NCBI GenBank assembly: GCA_028284885.1
Contig: JANQQW010000168.1
Span: forward strand, 1-42,038
Direction of reading: 5' to 3'
DNA from: Planctomycetaceae bacterium
Lineage (GTDB): Bacteria > Planctomycetota > Planctomycetia > Planctomycetales > Planctomycetaceae
Length of the DNA: 42,038 nt
The position numbers and the translations under genes are program-made. Each line of letters begins with the position of its first letter. The first letter of the stretch is position 1. The notes beneath the pieces were generated by a model. It was not told where the DNA came from. It searched no databases and saw only the letters and a list, made by a program, of their open reading frames with translations. Below, piece after piece: positions 25,031 through 33,987 of the stretch.

Positions 25031-25612
25031 TCAGGCCGGCACGATCACGACGCGTTTGTAGACGTCGGCCAACGGGACACGGCAGTCGACGACCGGGAAC
25101 CGGAGCTCGACCGACTCGTCCGTGGCAAGGACGAGTTGCCAGTTCTCTCCGTCGGACTCGCGGTGGTAGTGGTCGATCCGCAACGAGTGCTGCGAAACGA
25201 GCAGCAGGTCGCGGAGCGAGGCGACTCGGGAGTAGCCTTCCAACTTCTCGCCGCGGTCAATCGACTCCGTCGAAGGCGAGAGCACCTCGGCGATCACGAG
25301 CGGGTTGCGGAGCGTGTCGAGGTGGCCGTCCTCGAACACCGGCGGCTCGGCGGCGACCACGACGTCCGGGTAGTAGTACGGTCCGTCCGGCACCCGCACC
25401 CGCATGTCGCCGGGATAGACGTCGAAGCCGTTGTCGCCGACACGGTTCTCGAACGCGACGACGAGGTTCTTCGTCAGCAGGTTGTGCGCTCGGGTGGCAC
25501 CGTTCATCTCGCGAAGCTCCCCGTCGATCCACTCGTGCTTGACGTCGACCGAGGCTCGCTCGCCGGCGAGGTACTCCTCCGGGGTGACGTAGGTCTTCAG
25601 GTCGGTGGCCAC
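25031..25612 (-). CDS. Uma2-family (DUF820) PD-(D/E)XK nuclease-like protein
   Basis: The 193-residue product has the family's markers: TPEEYLAG at the start, KHEWIDGELREMNG, YPDVVVAAEPPV (metal-binding Asp), VIAEVLSPSTESIDRGEKLEGY (Glu and Lys of the nuclease core), and RDLLLVSQHSLRID. Uma2 proteins are abundant in cyanobacteria and planctomycetes and are predicted restriction-like endonucleases, often of unknown role. It begins at GTG 25612 with GGAGA upstream, lies 35 bp after malQ and 29 bp before priA, and so is probably co-transcribed with both. Nothing ties it functionally to either neighbour. Confidence 0.9.
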   Translation of the reverse strand: MATDLKTYVTPEEYLAGERASVDVKHEWIDGELREMNGATRAHNLLTKNLVVAFENRVGDNGFDVYPGDMRVRVPDGPYYYPDVVVAAEPPVFEDGHLDTLRNPLVIAEVLSPSTESIDRGEKLEGYSRVASLRDLLLVSQHSLRIDHYHRESDGENWQLVLATDESVELRFPVVDCRVPLADVYKRVVIVPA

Positions 25613-25647
25613 GGGAGTCTCCGCGAAACTGATGTCTCTCCAGTCTA

Positions 25648-27756
25648 TCAGACCCCGTCACCCCGTGCGGCGGCCGCCAGCGTCTCAATCATCGCCCGCA
25701 CCCGCTCGTCGGCCGCGATCTCCTCCAGCGACAGCCGGCTCTTCCGTTGCCAGTTCGGGCGCTCGAGCCACGTGCCGGGGGTGTTCTGCGGGCGGGTCTC
25801 GGCCCACGCGTCCTCGAGGTTGGCGATCACGTACCGCGGGTTCTGCTCGGCCAGCCAGGCCGTGCACGCGAGGAACACGGCCTGCTCGTCGTCGGTCGGC
25901 TCGGTGAGGGCTCCTTCGCGGACCAGGAAGTTGACGACGGCCTTCCGCATCGCCGCCCGACCCTTCCGGGCCGCGTCGGCCTCCGCTTCGTCGACGAGAC
26001 CCAAGTCGACGTGGTCGTCGATGTCGAGGGCGTTCCAGAAGGTCGAGAAGGTCGGCAGGTCGTGCGTGTTCAGCGAGGCGAGCGCGTCCTCCGGAACGGT
26101 GTGCAGCGTCTGCTCCGACTCGGCGTCGATCTCGAACTCGAAGACGTACATGCCCGACATCGCCGCCGCCTCCATCGCCACGTCGACGGCGGGCGGGCAG
26201 GTTCCGAGGTTCTCGCCGACGAGGATCGCCTCGTGCCGGTGCGACTCGAGGGCGAGGATCGCGAACATCTCGTCCGTGCGGTAACGGACGTAGACGCCGT
26301 CGCCGGCCGCCGCCCCGTCCGGAATCCAGTACAGCCGGTGCAGGCCCATCGCGTGGTCGATGCGTAGCAGCCGGGCGAACGAGAGGTGGGCCCGCACGCC
26401 CTCGATCCACGGCCGGTAGCCGACGTCCCGAATCCGTTCGTGGTGCAGCGGCGGGAACCCCCAGTTCTGGCCCTTGGTGAAGAACGAGTCCGGCGGCGCC
26501 CCGCCGCTCGCCTTCAGGGCGAACGCGTCCGGGTCGCACCACACGTCGTACCCGTCCCGCCGAACGCCGAGCGGCAGGTCGAGGTACAACTCGGCCCCGT
26601 CCGTGTCGCCGAGCGACGCGAGCTGCAGCTGCGTCTGCCACTGGGCGTACACGTGGTACCGGTAGGCCGGCACGTCCACGTCGATCGTCTCGACGGAGTC
26701 GAACGACCCGGCCTCCCACGTCGGCCAGCGTCCTTCCTCGGCCTCGCCGGTCGCCCGGAACCGCGCGAACGAGGCCACCTCCGGGTGCTTCAGCAACCAC
26801 TCGTCCAACTGGCGACGGCGGTCGTCGTCCGAGGCGAAGAACTCCTTCGCCAACTCCTCCACCACCAGCCGCTTCATTCGGACGACCCGCTCGTAGTCGA
26901 CCAGTTCACTCGCCCGAGCGGCGGCGAGGTCGGCTTGGAACTCCGCCGACTCGACCAACGCCTTCGCCGTCTCGCACCGCTCGAACTCCGGGCAGCGACG
27001 CGGGTCGAGGTAGAGCTCGTTCCAGAACCGGCGGCTCGTCGGAGCGTACGGGCTGGGGTCGACGCCGAACTCCCACTCGCTCGCCAGCAGCGGGAGCGTG
27101 CCGACGAACCGCCCGCCCGCCTCGCCCGTCCAGTCGAGCAGCCGGCCGAGCGACGTGAAGTCGCCGCAGCCCCAGCTCTCGGCGTCGTGAGCCGCATAGG
27201 TCGGCAGGAAGACGCCCCACTCTGTCTTCGTCGCCGCGGTCGTGGGCGACCAGAGTCGGCGGGGGGCGCAGATCAGCAGCGACTCGTGGGACACGCCACC
27301 GAGGGCGATCCGCAGTCGGTGGTAGCCGGGGGGAAGGGGCTCGCCCAGCACGAAGTGACGAAGGAGGAACGTCTCCGTTCCGACGGCTCGCCGCGCGACG
27401 GCAGGCAGCGACTCGACGTCGGCGGTCGACGTGTGCACGCTGCCGTCCTCGTGCGTGATCGTCACCCGCATCGTCCCGGCCGCCTTCGCCGGGAACCGCA
27501 GCGGAAGCACCTGCCGGGACTCGTCCTCGTCCAGCACGCAGACCGGTTCGACGACCCGCCGCCAGACGGCTCGCCGTCGGTCCAGTCGGGCCTGTTCGAG
27601 GTTCGTGGAACCGTCCACCTCGACGCCGATCACGCCGAGGACGGCCCGAAGCGCCTCGACGGACGCCGTCTGCCGCTGGTTCGCCACGTCGACGTACGTC
27701 GGCAGCACGCCGTGCGCCCGGGCCAGCGCCTGGAGCTTCGCAAGCTCGTCCGCCAT
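25648..27756 (-). CDS. malQ: 4-alpha-glucanotransferase (amylomaltase, GH77)
   Basis: MalQ transfers alpha-1,4-glucan segments between maltodextrins in glycogen and maltose metabolism. This 702-residue protein has an N-terminal extension with beta-sandwich character (about 1-170) before the GH77 barrel, as in long bacterial and plant-like forms. Catalytic residues are visible: the nucleophile Asp in LLRIDHAMGLHRLYWIP, the acid/base Glu in LVGENLGTCPP, and the third Asp in LNTHDLPTFSTFW. GFPPLHHERIRDVGYRPWIE is also family-typical. It lies 40 bp downstream of serA. It begins at ATG 27756 with a weak ribosome site. No other glycogen genes are present. Confidence 0.93.
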   Translation of the reverse strand: MADELAKLQALARAHGVLPTYVDVANQRQTASVEALRAVLGVIGVEVDGSTNLEQARLDRRRAVWRRVVEPVCVLDEDESRQVLPLRFPAKAAGTMRVTITHEDGSVHTSTADVESLPAVARRAVGTETFLLRHFVLGEPLPPGYHRLRIALGGVSHESLLICAPRRLWSPTTAATKTEWGVFLPTYAAHDAESWGCGDFTSLGRLLDWTGEAGGRFVGTLPLLASEWEFGVDPSPYAPTSRRFWNELYLDPRRCPEFERCETAKALVESAEFQADLAAARASELVDYERVVRMKRLVVEELAKEFFASDDDRRRQLDEWLLKHPEVASFARFRATGEAEEGRWPTWEAGSFDSVETIDVDVPAYRYHVYAQWQTQLQLASLGDTDGAELYLDLPLGVRRDGYDVWCDPDAFALKASGGAPPDSFFTKGQNWGFPPLHHERIRDVGYRPWIEGVRAHLSFARLLRIDHAMGLHRLYWIPDGAAAGDGVYVRYRTDEMFAILALESHRHEAILVGENLGTCPPAVDVAMEAAAMSGMYVFEFEIDAESEQTLHTVPEDALASLNTHDLPTFSTFWNALDIDDHVDLGLVDEAEADAARKGRAAMRKAVVNFLVREGALTEPTDDEQAVFLACTAWLAEQNPRYVIANLEDAWAETRPQNTPGTWLERPNWQRKSRLSLEEIAADERVRAMIETLAAAARGDGV

Positions 27757-27796
27757 GACGAAACCGTTCGGTGGGACCGCTCGAGGAGGGGGTCGG

Positions 27797-29437
27797 TCAG
27801 GAGCCGAGCCAGGGGAGCACGGCCCCGGCCGGGGGGAGTTTCACGAGGTCGACGCCGGTCACCTCGGCGTGGGCGGCGATCTCGGCGAGCGCTTCGGGGG
27901 AGGGTTCGACGTCGACGTTGAGGATGGCGACGGCGTCGCCTCCCTGTTCGTTGCCGCGGCGGCCGAGCGACATGCCGGCGATGTTCACCCCGTGCTGAGC
28001 GCAGATGTTGCCGATGAAGCCGATCAGGCCGGGGACGTCGCGGTGCCGGTAGATGAGGAGGTTCCCGTCGAGGTACGCCTCGAGCGGGTACGGGCCGATC
28101 TTTACGAGGCGGACGAACTGCTTGCCGAACAGCGTGCCGGCGGCGGAGCGTTCCCCCTCGTCGGTGTCGATGGCGACGTCGATCAGTGTGGCGAAGTCGC
28201 CCGGCTCGCTGGAGGTCGTCTCGGTAATCTCGATGCCTCGGTCGCGGGCCATCACCTCGGCGGAGACGATGTTCACCCCCTCGTCCATCGCCCCTTCCAG
28301 CAGTCCGGCCGTGAAGCTCGCGGTGATCAGCTTCGTCGGCTTGGTCGCGACCTCGCCGCGGTAGTTGATCTTCGCGCTCTTGATCCCGGCCGACTTCACC
28401 AACTGGCAGACGAGCAGCCCGAGCCGGCGGGCGAGGTCGAGGTACAGGCCGACCTCTTTCATCTCGGTCGCCGAGACCGGGACCATGTTGATGGCGTGCC
28501 GGACCTCGTTCCGCAGCAGGAAGCCGACGGCGAGTTCGGCCGCCTCGACCGCGACCAGTTCCTGGGCCTCGTCCGTCGAGGCCCCGAGGTGCGGTGTCGC
28601 GAGCACGTTCTCGAGCTTCGTCAGCCGGAAGCTCTCGGCGGGCGGCTCGGCGGTGAAGACGTCGACCGCCGCCCCGGCGACGTGGCCGGACTCGACGGCG
28701 TCGGCGAGCGCCTCCTCGTCCACGATGCCGCCCCGGGCGCAGTTGACGATCCGCACGCCCGGCTTCATCAGCGCGAGCCGCCGCGCGTCGATCATGCCGC
28801 GGGTCTCGTCGGTCAGCGGCGTGTGGACGGTCAGGTAGTCGCACCGCTCGCAGATCGCATCGACGTCGCGGATCAGTTCGATGCCCAGTTCCTCGGCCCG
28901 CTCGGCGGAGAGGAACGGGTCGTAGCCGACGATCTTCATGTCCATGCCGCGGGCCATGGAGGCGACGGTCAGGCCGATGCGGCCGAGCCCGACGACGGCG
29001 AGTGTCTTGCCGGCGAGCTGGGTGCCGGTGAACTTCTTGCGGTCCCAGCGGCCCTCCTTCATGCTGGCCGCCGCCGGGCCGATGTTGCGGGAGAGGGCCA
29101 TCATCATGGCGACGGCGTGCTCGGCCGTGCTGACCGTGTTCCCCGCCGGCGTGTTCATCACGACGATTCCCTCGCGGGTCGCCGCCGCCTGGTCGATGTT
29201 GTCGACGCCGACGCCCGCACGCACGATCAGCTTCAGCCGTTGCTGACCGGCGAGCACCTCCGGCGTCAGCTTCGTGCGGCTGCGGATCAGGATCGCGTCC
29301 ACCTCGCGGAGCAGGTCCGGGATCTCCTCCAACGGACAACCCTGCTTGTCGACGAGTTCGATCCCGGGGGTCTTCTCGAGTACTTCGAGACCGGCCGAGG
29401 AGAGGTTGTCGGTGACGAGGACGCGGTGGGCAGGCAC
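27797..29437 (-). CDS. serA: D-3-phosphoglycerate dehydrogenase
   Basis: SerA makes phosphohydroxypyruvate, the first step of serine synthesis from glycolysis. The 546-residue length with C-terminal domains is the long type-I form. Visible are the substrate-binding Arg in LIVRAGVGVDNID, the NAD fold (VVGLGRIGLTVASMARG), ARGGIVDEEAL with the catalytic Arg, the catalytic His in ATPHLGAST, an intervening ASB-like domain, and a C-terminal ACT domain (YRHRDVPGLIGFIGNICAQ, VNIAGMSLGR) that senses serine. GTG 29437 is the start. It opens the minus-strand run serA, malQ, Uma2, priA. Confidence 0.96.
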   Translation of the reverse strand: MPAHRVLVTDNLSSAGLEVLEKTPGIELVDKQGCPLEEIPDLLREVDAILIRSRTKLTPEVLAGQQRLKLIVRAGVGVDNIDQAAATREGIVVMNTPAGNTVSTAEHAVAMMMALSRNIGPAAASMKEGRWDRKKFTGTQLAGKTLAVVGLGRIGLTVASMARGMDMKIVGYDPFLSAERAEELGIELIRDVDAICERCDYLTVHTPLTDETRGMIDARRLALMKPGVRIVNCARGGIVDEEALADAVESGHVAGAAVDVFTAEPPAESFRLTKLENVLATPHLGASTDEAQELVAVEAAELAVGFLLRNEVRHAINMVPVSATEMKEVGLYLDLARRLGLLVCQLVKSAGIKSAKINYRGEVATKPTKLITASFTAGLLEGAMDEGVNIVSAEVMARDRGIEITETTSSEPGDFATLIDVAIDTDEGERSAAGTLFGKQFVRLVKIGPYPLEAYLDGNLLIYRHRDVPGLIGFIGNICAQHGVNIAGMSLGRRGNEQGGDAVAILNVDVEPSPEALAEIAAHAEVTGVDLVKLPPAGAVLPWLGS

Positions 29438-29605
29438 GGTTGGATCCGAGGCAGCAGGTCAGGCGGAGTGGTCCGAACCGCGATCGGCGCACGGCGGAAC
29501 CAGCGCACAGCATAGTGGTCCCCACCGCCGCGCCAAGCATTGGCCGTCGGTCGGGAGCATCCGAGATCTGGTGCTAATCCCACCCGGGAGCAGGGCAAGG
29601 ACGAA

Positions 29606-29678
29606 GCCCCCTCTCCCGCTGTCGGCGTCGTTCGCCGAAGTGGTGAGATTGCGGGGGAGAGGGACGGGGAGAGGGGGC
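29606..29678. repeat. Inverted repeat in the serA-kinase intergenic region
   Basis: GCCCCCTCTCCC and its perfect complement frame 49 bp of unique sequence. The rest of 29438-29802 is non-coding upstream region of the two divergent genes, with no promoter that I can defend. The purine-rich GGGAGAGG blocks are of a type common between planctomycete genes. Confidence 0.5.
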
Positions 29679-29802
29679 CAGAGGAACAGCGCCGCATCCG
29701 CCATCAGATCTAGTGTGCACCCCCGTCGGTCCGACGCGCGCTCGATTGGCCGGGCCGACGCCGTATACTCGGGCGGTCCAGAACACGGAGCAGGTGCGCC
29801 CA

Positions 29803-32538
29803 GTGAGCGATCATCCCGACGAGACAGAAGTGCCCGGCGACGGGGCGGAACCGGGCCGGACCACACCCTTCGTCCGTTCGCCGGAGGAGACGACGGACGC
29901 GACGCCGAACGACGAGGCGGACTTCGTCGCCCGGACGACGATCCTTCCCTCGGACGGCCCCGCGACGTGGAAGTCCGGCGGGGCGACCGACGACGAGTCG
30001 CCCTCCTTCCCCGAGGTGCCCGGCTACGCGGTCCAGTCGGTGCTCGGCCGCGGCGGCATGGGCGTCGTCTACCGGGCGACGGACGAGGAGCTCGGGCGAA
30101 CCGTCGCCCTGAAGATGCTCACCGGGGCGGACTTCGCCGGCCGGGCCGAACGGGTCCGGTTCGAGACCGAGGCCCGGTCGATCGCCAGCATTCAGCACGA
30201 GAACGTCGTCGGCGTGTACGAGGTCGGCAGCGTCGAGGAGCGGCCGTACCTCGTCCTCGAGTTCGCCGGCGGCGGGTCGTTGCGGGACCGGACACACCGG
30301 GAACCCCAGCCGCCGGACGAGGCGACACGCACGCTGGTCCGCCTTGCCCGGGGCGTCCAGGCCTGCCACGACGCGGGCGTCGTCCACCGCGACCTGAAAC
30401 CGGCGAACGTCCTCGTCACCGACGACGGGACCCTGAAGATCACCGACTTCGGACTGGCCAAGCTGCTCGACCGGGACGAGGGGGACGCCCTCACGCGGAC
30501 CGGCGAGGTGATGGGGACGCCCAGCTACATGGCCCCGGAACAGGCGACGGGGCTCGGCGACGTCGGCCGCGCCTGCGACGTCTACGCGCTCGGGGCGATC
30601 CTCTACGAACTGCTCGCCGGCCGTCCGCCGTTCGTCGGGCCGGACGCGCTCGCCGTCGTGCGGCAGGTCGCCCGCGACGAGCCGGTCTCGCCGCGAAGGC
30701 TGCAGCCGACCGTGCCCCGCGACCTCGAGACGATCTGCCTGAAGTGCCTCGAGAAGTCGCCCGAGCGACGGTACGCCTCGGCCGCGGCACTCGCCGACGA
30801 CCTGGAGCGGCACCTCGCCGGCGAGCCGATCCAGGCCCGCCCGGTCGGCCCGGCGGAACGAACGTGGAAGTGGTGCCGTCGCCGTCCCACCGCCGCCGCG
30901 CTGATCGCGACCAGCACGCTCGCCGTGGCCGTGTTCGTCGTCGGGTCGCTCGTCTACAACGCGAAGCTCGACACCGCCAACGAGAACCTCCAGGGGACGA
31001 TCGCCGACCGCGACGCGGCAAACCGTGCCCTGAAGTCGACGAACGAGGCGCTCGAAGCCGAGCTCGAACGGTCCCGCGAGGTCGTCGAGCAAGGGAACGA
31101 ACTCGCCAACTGGCTGCTGCTGGACCACGTGGAGGGGGTCTCCCGGCTGCGGGGCAGCTCGCCCGTCCAGAAGGCGTTGCTCGACCGCCTCCGCGGCTAC
31201 CTCGACGGCCTCTCCGAGCAGATTCGCGACGACGAGACCCGGCTCGAGCAGCTCAACGCCGCCGACATCGGCCGTGCGTACGAGCGGATCGCCGAGGTCC
31301 AAGGGCATCCGTCGCACGTCAACCTCGGCAGCACCAACGACGCGGTCGAGAGCTACCGCCGGGCGGAGGAGATCTGGAAGCGACTCGTCGCCGAGGCCCC
31401 GGACGACTCCGAACGCCGTTACCACCTCGCCGGGCTGCGGAGCAAACTCGCCGACGTGCTACTCCGTCAGGCGTCGCTGGACGAGGCCGAGCGGCTCTAC
31501 CAGCAGCAGCTCGACGTCTGCGACACGCTCGCCGAGGAACGGGCCGACGACGCCCGGTTCGGCGAGTTCCGCGTGTTCCTGCTCGTCGGCCTCGGCGACG
31601 TCGCCGCCGCCAGGAACGAGCAGAAAGCGGCACTCGCGAAGTACGAGCAAGCACTCGTCGAGGCGGAGAAGGCCGAGAAACACTCGGACGCGACCGACGA
31701 CGCGGAAGGGGTCGTCGCGCTGGCCGCCTCCCGCATCGGCGCCACCCACGAGGCGCTCGGAGACCTCGACGAAGCGGCCCGTCAGTATCAGGTCGCCCTC
31801 GAGCACCACCGGGACCTCCACGAGCTCCGGCCGAACGACTCGGTCGTCCAGCAGGGGTTCGCCAAGGCGCTCCGCAAGCTGGGCGACCTCGAGACGCGGC
31901 GGGGGGAGTACGAGCCGAGCCTCGCGACCTACCAGCGGGCCGAGGATCTCGTCGACGACCTCGTCGCAGCCGACCCCGGGAACGCGGCCCTGCGTCGCGA
32001 GAAGTTGATCATGCTCGAGCGGATCGCGCTGCCCGCCATGATGCTGGAACGTTTCGACCTCGCCGAGTCGTCGATGCGGTCGGCCATCCAGCTGGTCGAC
32101 GAGCTCGCCACCGGCGACCCCGACAACGTCGAACTGCAGCGGTCTCGTTGGATTCAACGAGACAAGCTCGGGTCCGTACTGCTGCAGAGCGGTCGGGCCG
32201 ACGAGGCGGAGCGGTTCGTCCACGAGCACCTCGAACTCGCCTCGGCCCTCGTCGAGAAGCACGGCCTGCCGGACGACCGGCAGGGGGTCGCCCAGGCGAA
32301 CCTGAACCTCGGCGTGCTGACGGTCGGCCGGCTCGACCTTGTGAACGGCGCACCGTCGGACACGAAGGCGATCGCGTCGACGGCCATCGAGCACTTCGCG
32401 AACGGCATCGCCCAGTTCGACGCGATCGCCGAGGATGGCGAACTCAACGCCGACCAGGCCGCGCTGCGAGCCACGCTCGTCAAGATGCGCGACACGGTCG
32501 TCGAGCTGCTCGAGTCGGTGAAGAACGTGCAGGAGTAG
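29803..32538 (+). CDS. Hanks-type serine/threonine protein kinase with TPR-like sensor domain
   Basis: The 911-residue product has a disordered acidic N-terminus, then a full kinase domain: Gly loop GRGGMGVVYRA (near 82), VALKML (Lys), HRDLKPANVLV (near 195), DFGLAK (near 215) and APEQAT. It is followed by a membrane helix (ALIATSTLAVAVFVVGSLVY, about 364-383), a coiled coil (DRDAANRALKSTNEALEAEL) and an extracytoplasmic TPR-like array (near 470-850). This kinase-TM-TPR order is frequent in planctomycetes. All catalytic residues are present, so it should be active; targets are unknown. GTG 29803 is preferred, with AGGTG upstream. It ends 12 bp before the convergent DUF1552 gene. Confidence 0.93.
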   Translation: MSDHPDETEVPGDGAEPGRTTPFVRSPEETTDATPNDEADFVARTTILPSDGPATWKSGGATDDESPSFPEVPGYAVQSVLGRGGMGVVYRATDEELGRTVALKMLTGADFAGRAERVRFETEARSIASIQHENVVGVYEVGSVEERPYLVLEFAGGGSLRDRTHREPQPPDEATRTLVRLARGVQACHDAGVVHRDLKPANVLVTDDGTLKITDFGLAKLLDRDEGDALTRTGEVMGTPSYMAPEQATGLGDVGRACDVYALGAILYELLAGRPPFVGPDALAVVRQVARDEPVSPRRLQPTVPRDLETICLKCLEKSPERRYASAAALADDLERHLAGEPIQARPVGPAERTWKWCRRRPTAAALIATSTLAVAVFVVGSLVYNAKLDTANENLQGTIADRDAANRALKSTNEALEAELERSREVVEQGNELANWLLLDHVEGVSRLRGSSPVQKALLDRLRGYLDGLSEQIRDDETRLEQLNAADIGRAYERIAEVQGHPSHVNLGSTNDAVESYRRAEEIWKRLVAEAPDDSERRYHLAGLRSKLADVLLRQASLDEAERLYQQQLDVCDTLAEERADDARFGEFRVFLLVGLGDVAAARNEQKAALAKYEQALVEAEKAEKHSDATDDAEGVVALAASRIGATHEALGDLDEAARQYQVALEHHRDLHELRPNDSVVQQGFAKALRKLGDLETRRGEYEPSLATYQRAEDLVDDLVAADPGNAALRREKLIMLERIALPAMMLERFDLAESSMRSAIQLVDELATGDPDNVELQRSRWIQRDKLGSVLLQSGRADEAERFVHEHLELASALVEKHGLPDDRQGVAQANLNLGVLTVGRLDLVNGAPSDTKAIASTAIEHFANGIAQFDAIAEDGELNADQAALRATLVKMRDTVVELLESVKNVQE

Positions 32539-32550
32539 CCGTCGGGTGGC

Positions 32551-33987
32551 TCACGCCCGAATGGCGTCGACCGCGGTCGCCTCGCGGTTCTGCGGACCGA
32601 GCCGGTCGCGGACGCCCATGCCGTCGAGCATGGTGTTGTAGACGTCCAGCCCCTCGGCCCCGACGTCGAGGATCTCGCCCGTCTTGAAGCGACCGTTCGC
32701 CCCGGTGATGGCGTGGAACACGCCGGAGAGCTCCCGCTTCACGTTCGCGTGCCGGCCGTCGCCGGACTCGGTGCTGATCGTGATCAGCGAGTTCTCGAGG
32801 ATCGACCGGCCGTTCGCCTCGATCGCGTCCCGGTCGTCGAGCCGGGACAGGAAGTAGGCGACCTCGCGCATCTTCAGGTGGGCGTGGGCGCGGAGCTGCT
32901 CGTTCGACTTCTTCTCGTTGAACTTGTGCCACCACTCGTGGCTGCAGCCCTTGTCGCCGGACGCGTGCAGCTGCTTCGCGTCGTCGAAGTCCCAAATCTT
33001 CCGGCCGGCGTACTCGTACTCGCCCGTCAGCCGGATCCGTTCGCCGGCGGCGAGGAAGGTGAGTGAGCCGAAGCGGACGCGGTCGGTCTGCACGGCGAGG
33101 GCGTACAGGTCGGCGAGCAGCCGCCACTCGGTGGTCAGCTCCTCCAGCGTGATGTCGATCCCCTGGCCGCCGGGGTCGGCGGAGTCGCCGTGCAGCAGCC
33201 GGGACCGTGGCGGGGCGTCGGGCGTGGGGCGGGGCTTGCCGGCCTGGGCGTAGGCCCGCTGCTCGTACTCGCGGATGCGGTCGAGGTGCTCGGCGATGCG
33301 GACCCGCGAGCCGGTCCCGAGCGGCGACTTCGGGCCGGTCAGGTCCTTGTACTGGCCGACGACCGTGTCCAGCACGCTGCGGCGGATGCGGCGACGGCGG
33401 CGGGCGGCCGGGCCGTTCGCCTCCTCGATCTTGCCGAAGACCCGCTCGAACACGTCCCGCGGGCGCTCCTGCATGCGGGCGGCGACGGTGCCGTCCGGGT
33501 TGTAGCTGTGGACGTACCGGCTGACGCGGCTGCGGCGGAAGAACGTGCCGGCGACGAGCGTGGAGACCATGCCGTCCGGCAGCCCGCGGGGGTAGTGGGC
33601 CCGGCGGACGACCTGGTCGATCGACGGCCCGCCCGACTTCGCCTCGCCGTTGGGGGGCTCGGCCGTGAACGCACCGGAGGACCCGTCGAAGTGGGCGTTG
33701 ATCCCCTTCTCGTCGCAACGGACCTGGTCGACGTTGCGCATGACGAGCAGCTTGTCGCTGAGCGGCTTCAGCGGCTCGAGCACGTCGTCGAAGCCCTCGG
33801 TCTGCAGCGGGGCCGGGATGCCGAGGCCGAAGAAGACGTTGAAGGCCCGGACCGGGACGTCCCGCCCGGCGGGTGCGGCGGCGGCCCGCGGGAGCATCTC
33901 CTCCAGGAACGGGAGCCCGACGGCGATGCCGCCGGCCCCCTTCAGCAGCGTGCGGCGGTCGATGCGGCCGTCTCGGAGCGTGGTCAT
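32551..33987 (-). CDS. DUF1552 family protein (Tat-exported partner of DUF1592)
   Basis: The 478-residue product starts with a twin-arginine-like signal (RRTLLKGAGGIAVGLPFLEE), as usual for DUF1552. It contains the family's conserved segments: NVDQVRCDEKGINAHFDGS near the start, SIDQVVRR, RIREYEQRAYAQ, and at the end SLITISTESGDGRHANV with GRFKTGEILDVGAE. DUF1552 genes are almost always next to DUF1592 genes in planctomycetes; the pair is thought to act outside the cytoplasm, but the reaction is unknown. The ATG at 33987 overlaps the upstream gene's TGA by 4 nt (ATGA), so translation is coupled. Confidence 0.92.
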   Translation of the reverse strand: MTTLRDGRIDRRTLLKGAGGIAVGLPFLEEMLPRAAAAPAGRDVPVRAFNVFFGLGIPAPLQTEGFDDVLEPLKPLSDKLLVMRNVDQVRCDEKGINAHFDGSSGAFTAEPPNGEAKSGGPSIDQVVRRAHYPRGLPDGMVSTLVAGTFFRRSRVSRYVHSYNPDGTVAARMQERPRDVFERVFGKIEEANGPAARRRRRIRRSVLDTVVGQYKDLTGPKSPLGTGSRVRIAEHLDRIREYEQRAYAQAGKPRPTPDAPPRSRLLHGDSADPGGQGIDITLEELTTEWRLLADLYALAVQTDRVRFGSLTFLAAGERIRLTGEYEYAGRKIWDFDDAKQLHASGDKGCSHEWWHKFNEKKSNEQLRAHAHLKMREVAYFLSRLDDRDAIEANGRSILENSLITISTESGDGRHANVKRELSGVFHAITGANGRFKTGEILDVGAEGLDVYNTMLDGMGVRDRLGPQNREATAVDAIRA